Shown: piece by piece, positions 1-7,657 of the stretch
How positions within the stretch are numbered: the first letter of the stretch is position 1
How the letters are laid out: each line of letters opens with the position of its first letter
NCBI GenBank assembly: GCA_016875155.1
Contig: VGSD01000050.1
Location: 1-11,122, forward strand
Direction of reading: 5' to 3'
Length of the DNA: 11,122 bases
Source of the DNA: Deltaproteobacteria bacterium
GTDB lineage: Bacteria > Desulfobacterota > BSN033 > UBA1163
The notes under the pieces: generated by a model
What the model was told of the DNA's origin: nothing
The model's database searches: none
The model's input: the letters and a program-made list of their open reading frames with translations, nothing else
Program-made: the position numbers and the translations under genes

Positions 1-2
1 AC

Positions 3-1208
3 CCGAGAGGAAGAGGCCGAACAGAACAGGACATCTTCTATCAGGTGGTTCTTCCTGGAGCGCGAATCGACGTTTATCGTGAACCTTCCCGTCTTAAGAG
101 GGAATGGAAAAGAGAGTTCCCGGACGAATTGAATCAAATTGAAAACTTCTATGGAGAACTGGGGCGAATCAAACAATTATTAATAAAGATAAAAAACAAA
201 GAACCGGCTGGATCGTTCTTCCCTATACAAAACAGATCTTTACTCAGGAGGTGGCTCACCTTTGATAACCTTCCGAAAGGGGGGACGGACCCATGGCTCT
301 CAACCTTTTCGTCCGAATTCAAGAAGTTCATTGAACTCCAGATGATCTCCCGCGGGAATCTCCTCTCAGGTTCTTTTCCCCTTTCCCTGGTTTCATACCT
401 CTTATTAAGTGACAAAGAGGACGACTGGGGAAGGGAGGTCGATTTAGAAACCGTGACAAAAGACCTCTTTGAAAAGTTGGGCCAGTCGGGGGGAAGAGTC
501 GAAGAAGTCGAGGATGTTGAGAGCATAGAGATAAAGGGGAGGAAAAGTTTTTCCCTTCATCTGAAAGGAGACGAAAGGATTATTCGAGCCCGGTCTCTCA
601 TTTTGAATTCCCCCCTTCACTGCGTTTCCGGCTTTTTCGGGAAGAGAGGGAAGGCGCTAACCGGGTGGAGCAAAAAAATCCGACCCCGTTATGTACTTGT
701 TCCGATCTTTTTAGGAATTCGTGAGAGGGTGATTCCGGTTGGCATAAGGGATTTACTCATCTCGGTTCAGAACTCTGAAAAACCGTATGAGGGCGGAAAC
801 CTTCTCCTTCTTAGCCTAAGCAGGAAAGGGGATGTGAATCAGGCTCCGGAAGGAAAGAGGGCACTTACAGTGATGAGTTTAAGCCCTTTAAATGGATCAG
901 AGAAGAGCAACCTCTCTGAGTTGAAGGATGGAATGATGAATCATTTAATCCATCTTTTTCCATTTCTTGAAAATCATATTGAGTTCATCGACCGAACATG
1001 GACAGAAGACCAGATGAAGAGCTGGTCCTATCCCCATTATTATTATGAGATAAATTCTGAAATTGAATGGAGAAATGGGGTTGTGCCGACAAGGATTTCA
1101 AAACATCTCTATTATGCAGGTCGAGAAAATTTCCCTTATTTAGGATTAGAAGGCGAGGTTCTCAGCGGATTATTGATAGGAACACAGATTTTGAAAAGGG
1201 ATCAGTAA
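3..1208 (+). CDS. FAD-dependent oxidoreductase, phytoene-desaturase/amine-oxidase type (5' partial)
   Basis: The reading frame is open to the left edge, so the true start and the N-terminal FAD-binding Rossmann motif lie outside the window. The GTG at 45 is internal, because the residues before it (ending DIFYQV) continue smoothly into VLPGARIDVYREPSRLKREWKREFP, a stretch typical of the middle of phytoene-dehydrogenase-like proteins. The C-terminus has the conserved second flavin-contact segment, YYAGRENFPYLGLEGEVLSG (around residue 356 counting from GTG 45), followed by a final helix ending in ILKRDQ. The family uses FAD for oxidation, reduction or isomerisation of carotenoids, isoprenoids or amines; the substrate cannot be told from this fragment. 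The stop codon overlaps the 3' end of a small opposite-strand frame. Family is fairly sure, specific function unknown. Confidence 0.78.
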   Translation, partial: PRGRGRTEQDIFYQVVLPGARIDVYREPSRLKREWKREFPDELNQIENFYGELGRIKQLLIKIKNKEPAGSFFPIQNRSLLRRWLTFDNLPKGGTDPWLSTFSSEFKKFIELQMISRGNLLSGSFPLSLVSYLLLSDKEDDWGREVDLETVTKDLFEKLGQSGGRVEEVEDVESIEIKGRKSFSLHLKGDERIIRARSLILNSPLHCVSGFFGKRGKALTGWSKKIRPRYVLVPIFLGIRERVIPVGIRDLLISVQNSEKPYEGGNLLLLSLSRKGDVNQAPEGKRALTVMSLSPLNGSEKSNLSELKDGMMNHLIHLFPFLENHIEFIDRTWTEDQMKSWSYPHYYYEINSEIEWRNGVVPTRISKHLYYAGRENFPYLGLEGEVLSGLLIGTQILKRDQ

Positions 1209-1387
1209 CTATTTCTCTCCTTTTTCGACTTCGAATGAAAAAGCTCTTCCTCATCGAACTCATCACCGTACATATCATAAAGTTTATTGAGTGACTTCGG
1301 CTTTTCGTCTTCATAAACGAAAATGTCCTTGGTCGTCAATTCTTTCCATTTTTCAAAACTGATGTGGTTTTCCTGATCCCTTATCAT
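1202..1387 (-). CDS. possible small acidic hypothetical protein, 61 aa
   Basis: This frame starts with ATG at 1387 and ends with TGA, overlapping the last 7 bases of the oxidoreductase gene in a tail-to-tail arrangement. The product is hydrophilic and mixed-charge, with an acidic patch (DEFDEEE) and a Lys-rich C-terminus (KSKKER). It has no signal peptide, membrane segment or cysteines. A purine-rich stretch (AAGAAGAGAAAGAG on the minus strand) precedes the ATG but is only a weak Shine-Dalgarno. The composition looks protein-like, and the frame fills a space that otherwise has no gene. I recognise no family. It could be a real short gene or a chance open frame, about equally likely. Confidence 0.4.
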   Translation of the reverse strand: MIRDQENHISFEKWKELTTKDIFVYEDEKPKSLNKLYDMYGDEFDEEELFHSKSKKERNSY

Positions 1388-1932
1388 ACTCTTTCTCTTC
1401 TTATTCTTACAATTGTTGTTCTCACAGAGAATAACAGCAAATTTCTTGCCAAGGCCAAATAAAAATAAAATAAAAGTCTAACTAATTGATAATAATTAAA
1501 AAAAATCAATCAAGTATAAAATTTCCATGATTGATATAGATGTGAATAACATTAATTGTCACAAAAAATGTAATATTTGTATTCCAATTTTAGTCAGGGG
1601 GACAGGATTATTAATATTTAAGAATAAAAGGGAAATGGAAACACTGAGATAGGATCGAGAAAAGTCCCTTTCCTCTTAAAGGCATAAATTTGTTCATAAA
1701 TATCGTTATCTGTATAAAAAATGTTCACTTTTTAAAAATTGAGTAAAGGGTTTCCGCCCTTTTATTTATTGATTATTGAATAAAATTAACAAGTTATGTT
1801 GAATCGGATAAACATGGTATAAATATTGCTTAATAATCTTCTTGACAAAGAATAGATAAGGGGCTAATTTTAAACAAATATTTACTTTAATCTGGAATGA
1901 ATGCAAATTGATTTAAATGTAAGGAGGTTCAT
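1388..1932. other. AT-rich intergenic region, about 545 bp
   Basis: No convincing coding frame is seen on either strand. Base composition is much richer in A and T than the flanking genes, with many A and T runs. It contains the promoter of the LysM gene at its right end (1842-1870), a strong ribosome binding site (AAGGAGG, 1921-1927), a G-rich patch around 1596-1605 (CAGGGGGACAGG), and a short 6-bp stem AAAGGG/CCCTTT at 1745-1762. I cannot assign an RNA gene to it. It may be mostly decayed sequence plus an upstream activation region. Confidence 0.6.
1842..1870 (+). promoter_or_regulatory. sigma-70-type promoter for the LysM gene
   Basis: A perfect -35 box TTGACA (1842-1847) is followed after exactly 17 bases by TAATTT (1865-1870), a 3-of-6 match to TATAAT that keeps the important first two positions and the last T. 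Surrounding DNA is AT-rich. The predicted transcript would start near 1877, giving a leader of about 55 nt that ends in the strong AAGGAGG site five bases before the ATG at 1933. Confidence 0.6.
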
Positions 1933-2730
1933 ATGAAAAGGGTGATGGGGTTTGGTGTTTTCTTTGCGCTTATAGTCTCATTATGCTTTGCCCTATCCAT
2001 CATGGCTCAGGAGAAGAAAGAGACAGAAGGGGTTTATACGATCAAAAAAGGGGATACACTCTGGGATATATCTGCAAAATTTTTAAAAGATCCATTCCTC
2101 TGGCCTAAATTATGGCAGAGGAACCCTTATATCACCAATCCCCATTGGATCTACCCTGGGAATCCGGTTCGTCTCTCTGCTTTTGAGGAGGTAAAGAAGG
2201 AAGAACCAAAGAAGGTTGTTGAGGAGAAACCCAAAGAGGTAGAGGTGAAAAAAGAGGTAGCCCCAGTGGTGGCGGAGGTGAAGAAGGTAGAGACCCCTCC
2301 GGTTGTGGAGAAGAAGCCTGAGGTGGTTGTAGAGAAGAAACCGGTTGAAGAGAAGAGGGTTCATCCTGAGATTCGCTCCGCAGGATTTATTGCAAGTTTC
2401 GACTATAAAGGGATTGGTATCATTCTTGACAACAGAGAGGGAAAGAACCTGATGGCCGAAGGCGATGTCCTCTATCTGGCTTTTAAGGCAACGGAGCCAA
2501 TTTCGATTGGAAATAAGTATACCGTTTTTAAGGCTTCAGACGTTATACGTGACCCGGTGACGGATAAGAAGATAGGGAGAAAGTATAACATTGCTGGGAA
2601 TATCGAGATCATCGATCAAGCCGGGAAATTTTATACAGCAAAAGTGCTCGAGGCTTTTGAAGCTATCAATAAGGGCGATATGATTCAGCCCTACTCAAAG
2701 GAGAAGATGGAGATCGAACAGAAGAAATAA
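1933..2730 (+). CDS. secreted LysM domain protein
   Basis: The start is fixed by AAGGAGG five bases upstream. The 265-aa product has a Lys/Arg N-terminus and a hydrophobic core (residues 5-24), with a likely signal peptidase I site after IMA (residue 25), so it should be exported to the periplasm or cell envelope. One LysM domain follows (about 34-81: VYTIKKGDTLWDISAKF, then WPKLWQRNPYITNPHWIYPG), the fold that binds N-acetylglucosamine in peptidoglycan. Residues about 86-145 form a low-complexity linker of Lys, Glu, Val and Pro that probably spans the wall or periplasm. The C-terminal part (about 147-255) is a compact beta-rich region ending in KGDMIQPY, of unknown function. A promoter precedes the gene and a strong terminator follows, so it is probably monocistronic. 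Proteins of this kind upstream of dprA are familiar in Desulfobacterota. The exact role is unknown. Confidence 0.85.
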   Translation: MKRVMGFGVFFALIVSLCFALSIMAQEKKETEGVYTIKKGDTLWDISAKFLKDPFLWPKLWQRNPYITNPHWIYPGNPVRLSAFEEVKKEEPKKVVEEKPKEVEVKKEVAPVVAEVKKVETPPVVEKKPEVVVEKKPVEEKRVHPEIRSAGFIASFDYKGIGIILDNREGKNLMAEGDVLYLAFKATEPISIGNKYTVFKASDVIRDPVTDKKIGRKYNIAGNIEIIDQAGKFYTAKVLEAFEAINKGDMIQPYSKEKMEIEQKK

Positions 2731-2757
2731 GCGACAGGAAAAAGTTCCATTATCGTC

Positions 2758-2798
2758 AAAAGCTTTGGAGGTACCTGATAACCTCCAAAGCTTTTTTT
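2758..2798 (+). terminator. intrinsic terminator after the LysM gene
   Basis: A perfect 15-bp stem, AAAAGCTTTGGAGGT (2758-2772) paired with its complement (2781-2795), encloses an 8-nt loop, and seven consecutive T residues run from 2792 to 2798. The structure starts 27 bases after the LysM stop codon. It should separate that transcript from dprA. Confidence 0.92.
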
Positions 2799-2843
2799 AT
2801 CATCCGGTTTTCCTGAAAGAAAAACCAGTCTCCCCTAGGTTTT

Positions 2844-3947
2844 ATGATGGCAGATGACCTCTTTTATTGGGTGGCCTTAAGTTTCGTTCCTGGGGTCGGA
2901 AGCGTTTATATCAAGAGGCTTCTTGACCGATTTCAGGCCCCAGAAGCTGTCTTTCAGGCGTCGATGAAGGATTTACTTGAGGTCGAAGGCTTGGGAGCAA
3001 AGGTAGCTAGTGAAATCAGAAAAGGGCCCAATGAACAGGCGGTGAAGAAGGAATTGGTTCTGGTTGAAAAAGCAGGAGCCAGATTGATCACCCTCCAGGA
3101 TAAAGATTATCCTTCCCGCCTGCGGGACATCTATGATCCACCTGCGTTGCTCTACTTGAAAGGAGGGTTAAAAGAGGAGGATGAATTAGCAGTTTCGATT
3201 GTGGGGAGCAGAAAGACGACACCCTATGGCAGGTGGGTGACAGAAAAGATTAGCAGGGATCTTGTTCGTCACGGCGTGACCATTGTGAGCGGAATGGCAA
3301 GAGGGGTTGATTCAGTGGCTCATATGGGAGCCATTGCAGGGGGAGGGCGAACCATCGCTGTTCTGGGTTGTGGAGTGGATGTGATCTACCCTTCGGAGAA
3401 TCGGAACCTCTTTACCAAAATCATTGAGCAGGGGGCTGTGATTTCGGAGTTTCCAATGGGTTCTCCGCCGGAGGGGGGACATTTTCCCAAGCGGAACCGG
3501 ATTATCAGCGGGCTCTCCATCGGTGTGATTGTGGTGCAAGCCAGTGCGGATAGTGGATCCCTGATTACCGCAAACTATGCTCTGGAGCAGGGAAGGGAGG
3601 TTTTTGCCATCCCGGGAAATGTAGGGGCAGATGGAAGCCGAGGGACGAACCGGTTAATCAAAGATGGAGCAAAACTGGTTGAGTCGAGCGAGGATATTCT
3701 GGAGGAGATTCTGCCCCAATGGAGAAGAGAGAAGGAGAGGGTTGAGGAGGTCAAGCCCCGTGGACTCGAATTGAGCGAAGAGGAAAGAATTCTTTATGAA
3801 ATGCTGGGAGAGAATCCTCTCCATATCGATGTGATGATTCGTGAAAGCGGGTTCGAGCCCGGAAAAGTCTCAAGCTTTCTCTTAAATCTGGAATTGAAAG
3901 GGTTCATTTCCCAGTGGCCCGGGAAGTGCTTCAGTAGGAAGATGTGA
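2844..3947 (+). CDS. dprA: DNA-processing protein DprA
   Basis: DprA (Smf) binds incoming single-stranded DNA in the cytoplasm and loads RecA onto it during natural transformation; many non-competent bacteria also keep it. The 367-aa length is normal. Residues about 8-60 form a helix-hairpin-helix/SAM-like region (FVPGVGS, VEGLGAKVA). The Rossmann-like core spans about 110-290, with SIVGSRKTTPYG (118-129), IVSGMARGVDSVAH (147-160), AVLGCGVDVIYP (172-183), the PKRNRIISGLS signature (215-225) and GSLITANYALEQGREVFAIPG (238-258). Residues about 300-367 look like the C-terminal winged-helix domain (DML1-like). Two ATGs in tandem (2844, 2847) could both start the gene and neither has a clear Shine-Dalgarno. 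It lies after the LysM terminator and 88 bases before topA, the usual dprA-topA order. Confidence 0.95.
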   Translation: MMADDLFYWVALSFVPGVGSVYIKRLLDRFQAPEAVFQASMKDLLEVEGLGAKVASEIRKGPNEQAVKKELVLVEKAGARLITLQDKDYPSRLRDIYDPPALLYLKGGLKEEDELAVSIVGSRKTTPYGRWVTEKISRDLVRHGVTIVSGMARGVDSVAHMGAIAGGGRTIAVLGCGVDVIYPSENRNLFTKIIEQGAVISEFPMGSPPEGGHFPKRNRIISGLSIGVIVVQASADSGSLITANYALEQGREVFAIPGNVGADGSRGTNRLIKDGAKLVESSEDILEEILPQWRREKERVEEVKPRGLELSEEERILYEMLGENPLHIDVMIRESGFEPGKVSSFLLNLELKGFISQWPGKCFSRKM

Positions 3948-3962
3948 AAAATGAAACGGAAT

Positions 3963-4004
3963 GAGTTATGAATTGAAAATTATGAATTGAGAGTTATGAG
4001 TTGA
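3963..4004 (+). repeat. three tandem 14-bp repeats between dprA and topA
   Basis: Three adjoining copies are visible: GAGTTATGAATTGA (3963-3976), AAATTATGAATTGA (3977-3990) and GAGTTATGAGTTGA (3991-4004). Copies 1 and 2 differ at two positions and copies 1 and 3 at one. A partial fourth unit (GAGAATGA) follows. The unit length is not a multiple of three and the repeats are outside both genes. Function is unknown; copy number may vary between strains. Confidence 0.85.
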
Positions 4005-4035
4005 GAATGAAGGAAAAGAGAGGATCATACAATAG

Positions 4036-6276
4036 ATGACAAAGGGAATGATCGTTGTTGAATCTCCAACCAAGGTTAAGACGCTCCAGAAATTTTTAGG
4101 GGATGACTATATCATTAAGGCCTCAGTGGGACATATTAAAGATCTTCCAGAGGGTCAATTGGGTGTGGACCTTGATAAGGATTTCCAGCCCAAGTATGTC
4201 ACCATCCCCGGGAAGAAAAAGGTGCTCGGAGAACTGAAGAAGACAAGCAAGACGGTTAAGAATATCTATCTCGGCCCAGACCCGGACCGGGAAGGAGAGG
4301 CGATTGCCTGGCACATTGCCGAGGAGATCGGCAATCAGGGTAAGAAGGTATATCGCGTCCTCTTCAATGAGATTACAAAGAAGGCCGTGCTGGATGCCCT
4401 AAAGAAACCCGGAGAGTTACAGCAATCGAAATTCGATGCCCAGCAGGCCCGGAGGATTTTGGACCGTCTGGTGGGATATCAGGTCAGTCCCATCCTCTGG
4501 GAGAAGGTGCGGCGGGGCTTGAGCGCAGGCCGTGTGCAATCGGTTGCCGTCCGAATCATCTGCGAGAGGGAGAGAGAGATTCAAGGATTCATCTCCCAGG
4601 AATACTGGAGCCTTACCGCCACCCTGAAGGGAAAAGATTTTCCAACCTCCTTTGATGCCAAACTGGTCAAGTGGAAGGGGAAGAAGGTGGATATGGCCAA
4701 TGAGTCTGAAGCCTTGGCCATGAAGAAGCGGCTCGAATCGGTTCCCTACACCGTTTCAAAAATAGTTGAACAGGAGAAGAAGCGGCATCCCCTTCCCCCT
4801 TTCATCACCAGCCGTCTCCAGCAGGATGCATTCAGGAAACTTTCTTTTCCCGCTTTTAAAACAATGAAGATTGCCCAGAAACTCTATGAGGGAGTGGATC
4901 TGGGTGAGGCAGGATCCGTGGGATTGATCACCTATATGCGGACCGATTCTCCACGCATCTCATCAGAGGCAGTCCATCAAGTAAGGGAATGGATCAATCA
5001 TCGCTTTGGAGAAACTTTTCTTCCCTCTAAACCCAATATTTATAAAAGCAGAAGGGGCGCTCAGGAAGCCCACGAAGCGATCCGACCCACCTCGATCGAT
5101 CTAGAGCCTGAAAAGATCAGGGCTTATCTGAATAAAGATGAGTGGGCCCTCTATAAATTGATCTGGGACCGATTCGTTGCCTCCCAGATGGCTTCCGCAG
5201 TTTTTCTTCAGACAACGGTTGAGATCAAGGCGGACGAAGGGGTTTTTACTGCCTCTGGAAGCGTCCCTGTTTTCATTGGATTTATGGCACTCTATGTGGA
5301 ATCTGAGGACAATCACATCAACGGAAATGGACAGGCAGAAGGGGAAGAGAAGAAATTGCCCCGTTTTTCTGAGGGAGAGATTCTCGAGTTATTGGGACTT
5401 ACGCCCAGACAGCATTTCACTCAGCCTCCTCCCCGATTTTCTGAGGCCACATTGATTAAGGAACTTGAAGAGAAAGGAATTGGAAGACCTTCGACTTATG
5501 CTACGATTTTGAGCACAATTAGAGGGAAGGGATATGTAGGGATGGAAAAAGGGAAATTTTTCCCTACGGAATTGGGTTTTTTAGTCAATGACCTTCTGGT
5601 CGTCAATTTTCCAGATATCCTCAATATCGAGTTCACGGCTCTGATGGAAGAGAACCTCGATAAGATTGAGGAGGGAGGAAAGGGTTGGGTGGAAACACTT
5701 AAAGAATTTTACGTCCCGTTCGAGAAGGACCTGCAAATGGCCAAGGTCTCCATGCGGGATGTGAAACGAGAGCAGATTCCCACGGACGCGGTCTGTGAAC
5801 AGTGTGGGTCAAAGATGGTGAAACGATGGGGCAAGAGGGGTTATTTTTTAGCCTGCTCGAGTTATCCGGAATGCCGTTATACCCGTGAGGTAGAGGAAAA
5901 CGGCGAATCTCAAAAGGTGGAGACTGATGTAAAGTGTGAGAAATGCGGAAGCCCAATGGTGATCAAGAATGGCAAGTTCGGAAGGTTTTTAGCCTGCTCT
6001 AATTATCCTACCTGTAAGTCCACACAATCTCTCAATACGGGTGTCCACTGTCCACAGGATGGATGCGAAGGAATGCTGGTTGAGCGGAGGTCGCGCAAGG
6101 GAAGGACCTTCTATAGTTGTTCCAATTACCCTCAGTGTACGTTTGCCCTGTGGGACAAACCCATTCCCGAGAAATGCCCGCAATGCGATGCTCCCTTTCT
6201 AATTGAGAAGCAGGGGAAGGCGGGGATCGTTAAACGGTGCTATCGGAAAGAATGTGGATACCGTGCATCAGAATAA
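4036..6276 (+). CDS. topA: DNA topoisomerase I, type IA
   Basis: TopA relaxes negative supercoils by cutting and rejoining one DNA strand through a tyrosine linkage. The 746-aa protein opens with the Toprim domain: Glu9 in IVVESPTKVKTLQKFLG and the acidic triad Asp82-Asp84-Glu86 in GPDPDREGEAIAWH, which bind Mg. The active-site Tyr300 lies in GLITYMRTDS. The tail holds four zinc-ribbon modules, with Cys pairs at 587/590 and 607/613, 634/637 and 654/660, 672/677 and 695/701, and 714/717 and 735/740. Modules 1 and 2 share a 14-base identical DNA stretch (5845-5858 and 5986-5999), a sign of internal duplication. A purine-rich stretch (GAGAGG, 4018-4023) lies 12 bases before the ATG, rather far for a ribosome site. 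The stop overlaps the 3' end of the opposing radical SAM gene by 9 bases. Confidence 0.97.
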   Translation: MTKGMIVVESPTKVKTLQKFLGDDYIIKASVGHIKDLPEGQLGVDLDKDFQPKYVTIPGKKKVLGELKKTSKTVKNIYLGPDPDREGEAIAWHIAEEIGNQGKKVYRVLFNEITKKAVLDALKKPGELQQSKFDAQQARRILDRLVGYQVSPILWEKVRRGLSAGRVQSVAVRIICEREREIQGFISQEYWSLTATLKGKDFPTSFDAKLVKWKGKKVDMANESEALAMKKRLESVPYTVSKIVEQEKKRHPLPPFITSRLQQDAFRKLSFPAFKTMKIAQKLYEGVDLGEAGSVGLITYMRTDSPRISSEAVHQVREWINHRFGETFLPSKPNIYKSRRGAQEAHEAIRPTSIDLEPEKIRAYLNKDEWALYKLIWDRFVASQMASAVFLQTTVEIKADEGVFTASGSVPVFIGFMALYVESEDNHINGNGQAEGEEKKLPRFSEGEILELLGLTPRQHFTQPPPRFSEATLIKELEEKGIGRPSTYATILSTIRGKGYVGMEKGKFFPTELGFLVNDLLVVNFPDILNIEFTALMEENLDKIEEGGKGWVETLKEFYVPFEKDLQMAKVSMRDVKREQIPTDAVCEQCGSKMVKRWGKRGYFLACSSYPECRYTREVEENGESQKVETDVKCEKCGSPMVIKNGKFGRFLACSNYPTCKSTQSLNTGVHCPQDGCEGMLVERRSRKGRTFYSCSNYPQCTFALWDKPIPEKCPQCDAPFLIEKQGKAGIVKRCYRKECGYRASE

Positions 6277-7584
6277 ACGGCCTCGGTACCTTCTTTTACC
6301 CCCAATGACCTTCTTTCGCGAAAACCGGCGCTGAGCCAACTGAAAAGGGAAGTAGACGAGACGATTGATCAGTGTGGGCGGATGATTCCATTGGAACCTT
6401 TTCGCAATAGAGGAGATGGAATAAAAATCTTTCCATGCCCCTTTCCACCCCTCACGAAGTGTTTCCACGTTCATCTTCTTCGGAAAGAAATAGGGTGCGA
6501 CTTCATTGGGATTTTCGAGTAACCACCATCGGTCCTGATAGAGGCGGCCTTCTTGCTTCAAACGGTGGTAAAGAGCCGTTTCTGGATAAGGGGTGAGCAG
6601 GGCAAAGACCACAGAGAAGAGTTTGGTCTCAATGCAGAACCTCACGGTTTCCTCAAAGATGGCAGGGTTATCCTCATCAAAGCCGAAGATGAAAGAGCCC
6701 CAAATGGTGATTCCGTGCCGATGGAGGGCATCGATGATTTCTCTGTATTGCTCGGGTTCGTTCTGATATTTCCCTGAAAGGTTGATATTCGATTTTGATA
6801 GCGATTCAAATCCGATGAGAAGGCCCATGCATCCACTTTTGGAGAGAAGTTCAATGTTTTTTGGATCCTTCAACCCATGCAATGAGGCCTGGCCAATCCA
6901 CTTCTTTCTCAAAGGGGTCAGGGCAGTGAAGAGCTCTCTGAAATAAGAGGGGTTTCCAATGATGTTGTCATCATTAAACATAATCAGGCGACGGGAAAGA
7001 TTTTTGACCTCTTCGATCACCTCCGCCACAGACCTGAACCGGTAAGTATCTCCGAAAAATTTCCGAACCGAGCAGAATTCACACCGATAAGGACACCCCC
7101 GACTCACCTGAACAACATCGAGTGGAAAATACCCCTTTTGAGGCAATATTTCCCTTCGGGGCATTGGAATTTTGGAGGGATCGATTAAACCCTCCTGTCG
7201 GTAGAAAGGCTTGAGATCGTTTCTTCTGACATCTTCGATGAGAGAAGGCCAGATCTCTTCTGCTTCACCGATGACCACAGCATCTGCATGCTCTTTGGCC
7301 TCATCTGGAAGGGCAGTCGGATGAATGCCTCCCATGACCACAGGGACTCCTTTCTGTCGATAAGCATCAGCAATCCGGTAAGCCCTGAGTGCGGTTTTGG
7401 TCAGTACAGTAATTCCAACCAGGTCAACCTCTTTTAATCCTTTTTCAAGATCGATCGGAGTGAGAAGGTCGTCGGTATATGAAATTGACACGTCCCGAGG
7501 TGTGAGGCTGGCGAGGATGGGAAGGGCGAGATTGGGGACAGGGGCGTTCTCTTCAACAGCAGGAGAGATAAACTCGATCTTCAT
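6268..7584 (-). CDS. B12-binding domain radical SAM protein with DUF4070-like tail
   Basis: The protein combines an N-terminal cobalamin-binding-type domain (about 1-130; LVGITVLTKTA, then VVMGGIHPTALPDEA) with a radical SAM core. Its cluster motif CPYRCEFC gives Cys164, Cys168 and Cys171, which would hold the 4Fe-4S cluster that cleaves S-adenosylmethionine. I see no DxHxxG motif, as is usual when these enzymes bind B12 without a lower histidine ligand. The tail (LTPYPETALYHRLKQEGR, then FFPKKM and KDFYS) resembles DUF4070. Relatives methylate or rearrange unreactive carbons in hopanoids, chlorophylls and natural products; the substrate here is not evident. I chose ATG at 7584 (438 aa, MKIEFISPAVEEN) because family members usually begin there. 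A GTG six codons upstream (7602) is possible, and neither has a good ribosome site. The gene runs against topA and trmFO and overlaps the topA 3' end. Confidence 0.88.
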   Translation of the reverse strand: MKIEFISPAVEENAPVPNLALPILASLTPRDVSISYTDDLLTPIDLEKGLKEVDLVGITVLTKTALRAYRIADAYRQKGVPVVMGGIHPTALPDEAKEHADAVVIGEAEEIWPSLIEDVRRNDLKPFYRQEGLIDPSKIPMPRREILPQKGYFPLDVVQVSRGCPYRCEFCSVRKFFGDTYRFRSVAEVIEEVKNLSRRLIMFNDDNIIGNPSYFRELFTALTPLRKKWIGQASLHGLKDPKNIELLSKSGCMGLLIGFESLSKSNINLSGKYQNEPEQYREIIDALHRHGITIWGSFIFGFDEDNPAIFEETVRFCIETKLFSVVFALLTPYPETALYHRLKQEGRLYQDRWWLLENPNEVAPYFFPKKMNVETLREGWKGAWKDFYSISSIAKRFQWNHPPTLINRLVYFPFQLAQRRFSRKKVIGGKRRYRGRLF

Positions 7585-7628
7585 ATCAGACCATTTTAAC
7601 ACGATAGAGGATTTGAAATCGAATCCTT

Positions 7629-7657
7629 TTGCAAATCGATTAGAAAAAGCCTAAAAT
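7629..7657 (+). promoter_or_regulatory. possible promoter for trmFO
   Basis: TTGCAA (7629-7634) is followed after 17 bases by TAAAAT (7652-7657), a reasonable sigma-70 pair. The -10 box would overlap the annotated ATG at 7656, and transcription would begin near 7664, next to the in-frame ATG at 7665. This is only consistent with a leaderless message starting at 7665. A chance match is possible. Confidence 0.25.

Noticed and set aside
1745..1763. AAAGGG/CCCTTT hairpin followed by a T-rich stretch, as a terminator
   Set aside because: The stem is only 6 bp, the T run is interrupted, and no gene ends nearby on the plus strand.
2806..2826. Inverted repeat GGTTTT/AAAACC before dprA
   Set aside because: The stem is only six bases and mostly A-T; it is likely chance and unrelated to the strong terminator just upstream.
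3963..4004. Tandem repeats as a CRISPR array
   Set aside because: The units are 14 bp and abut one another without spacers, and no cas gene is present.
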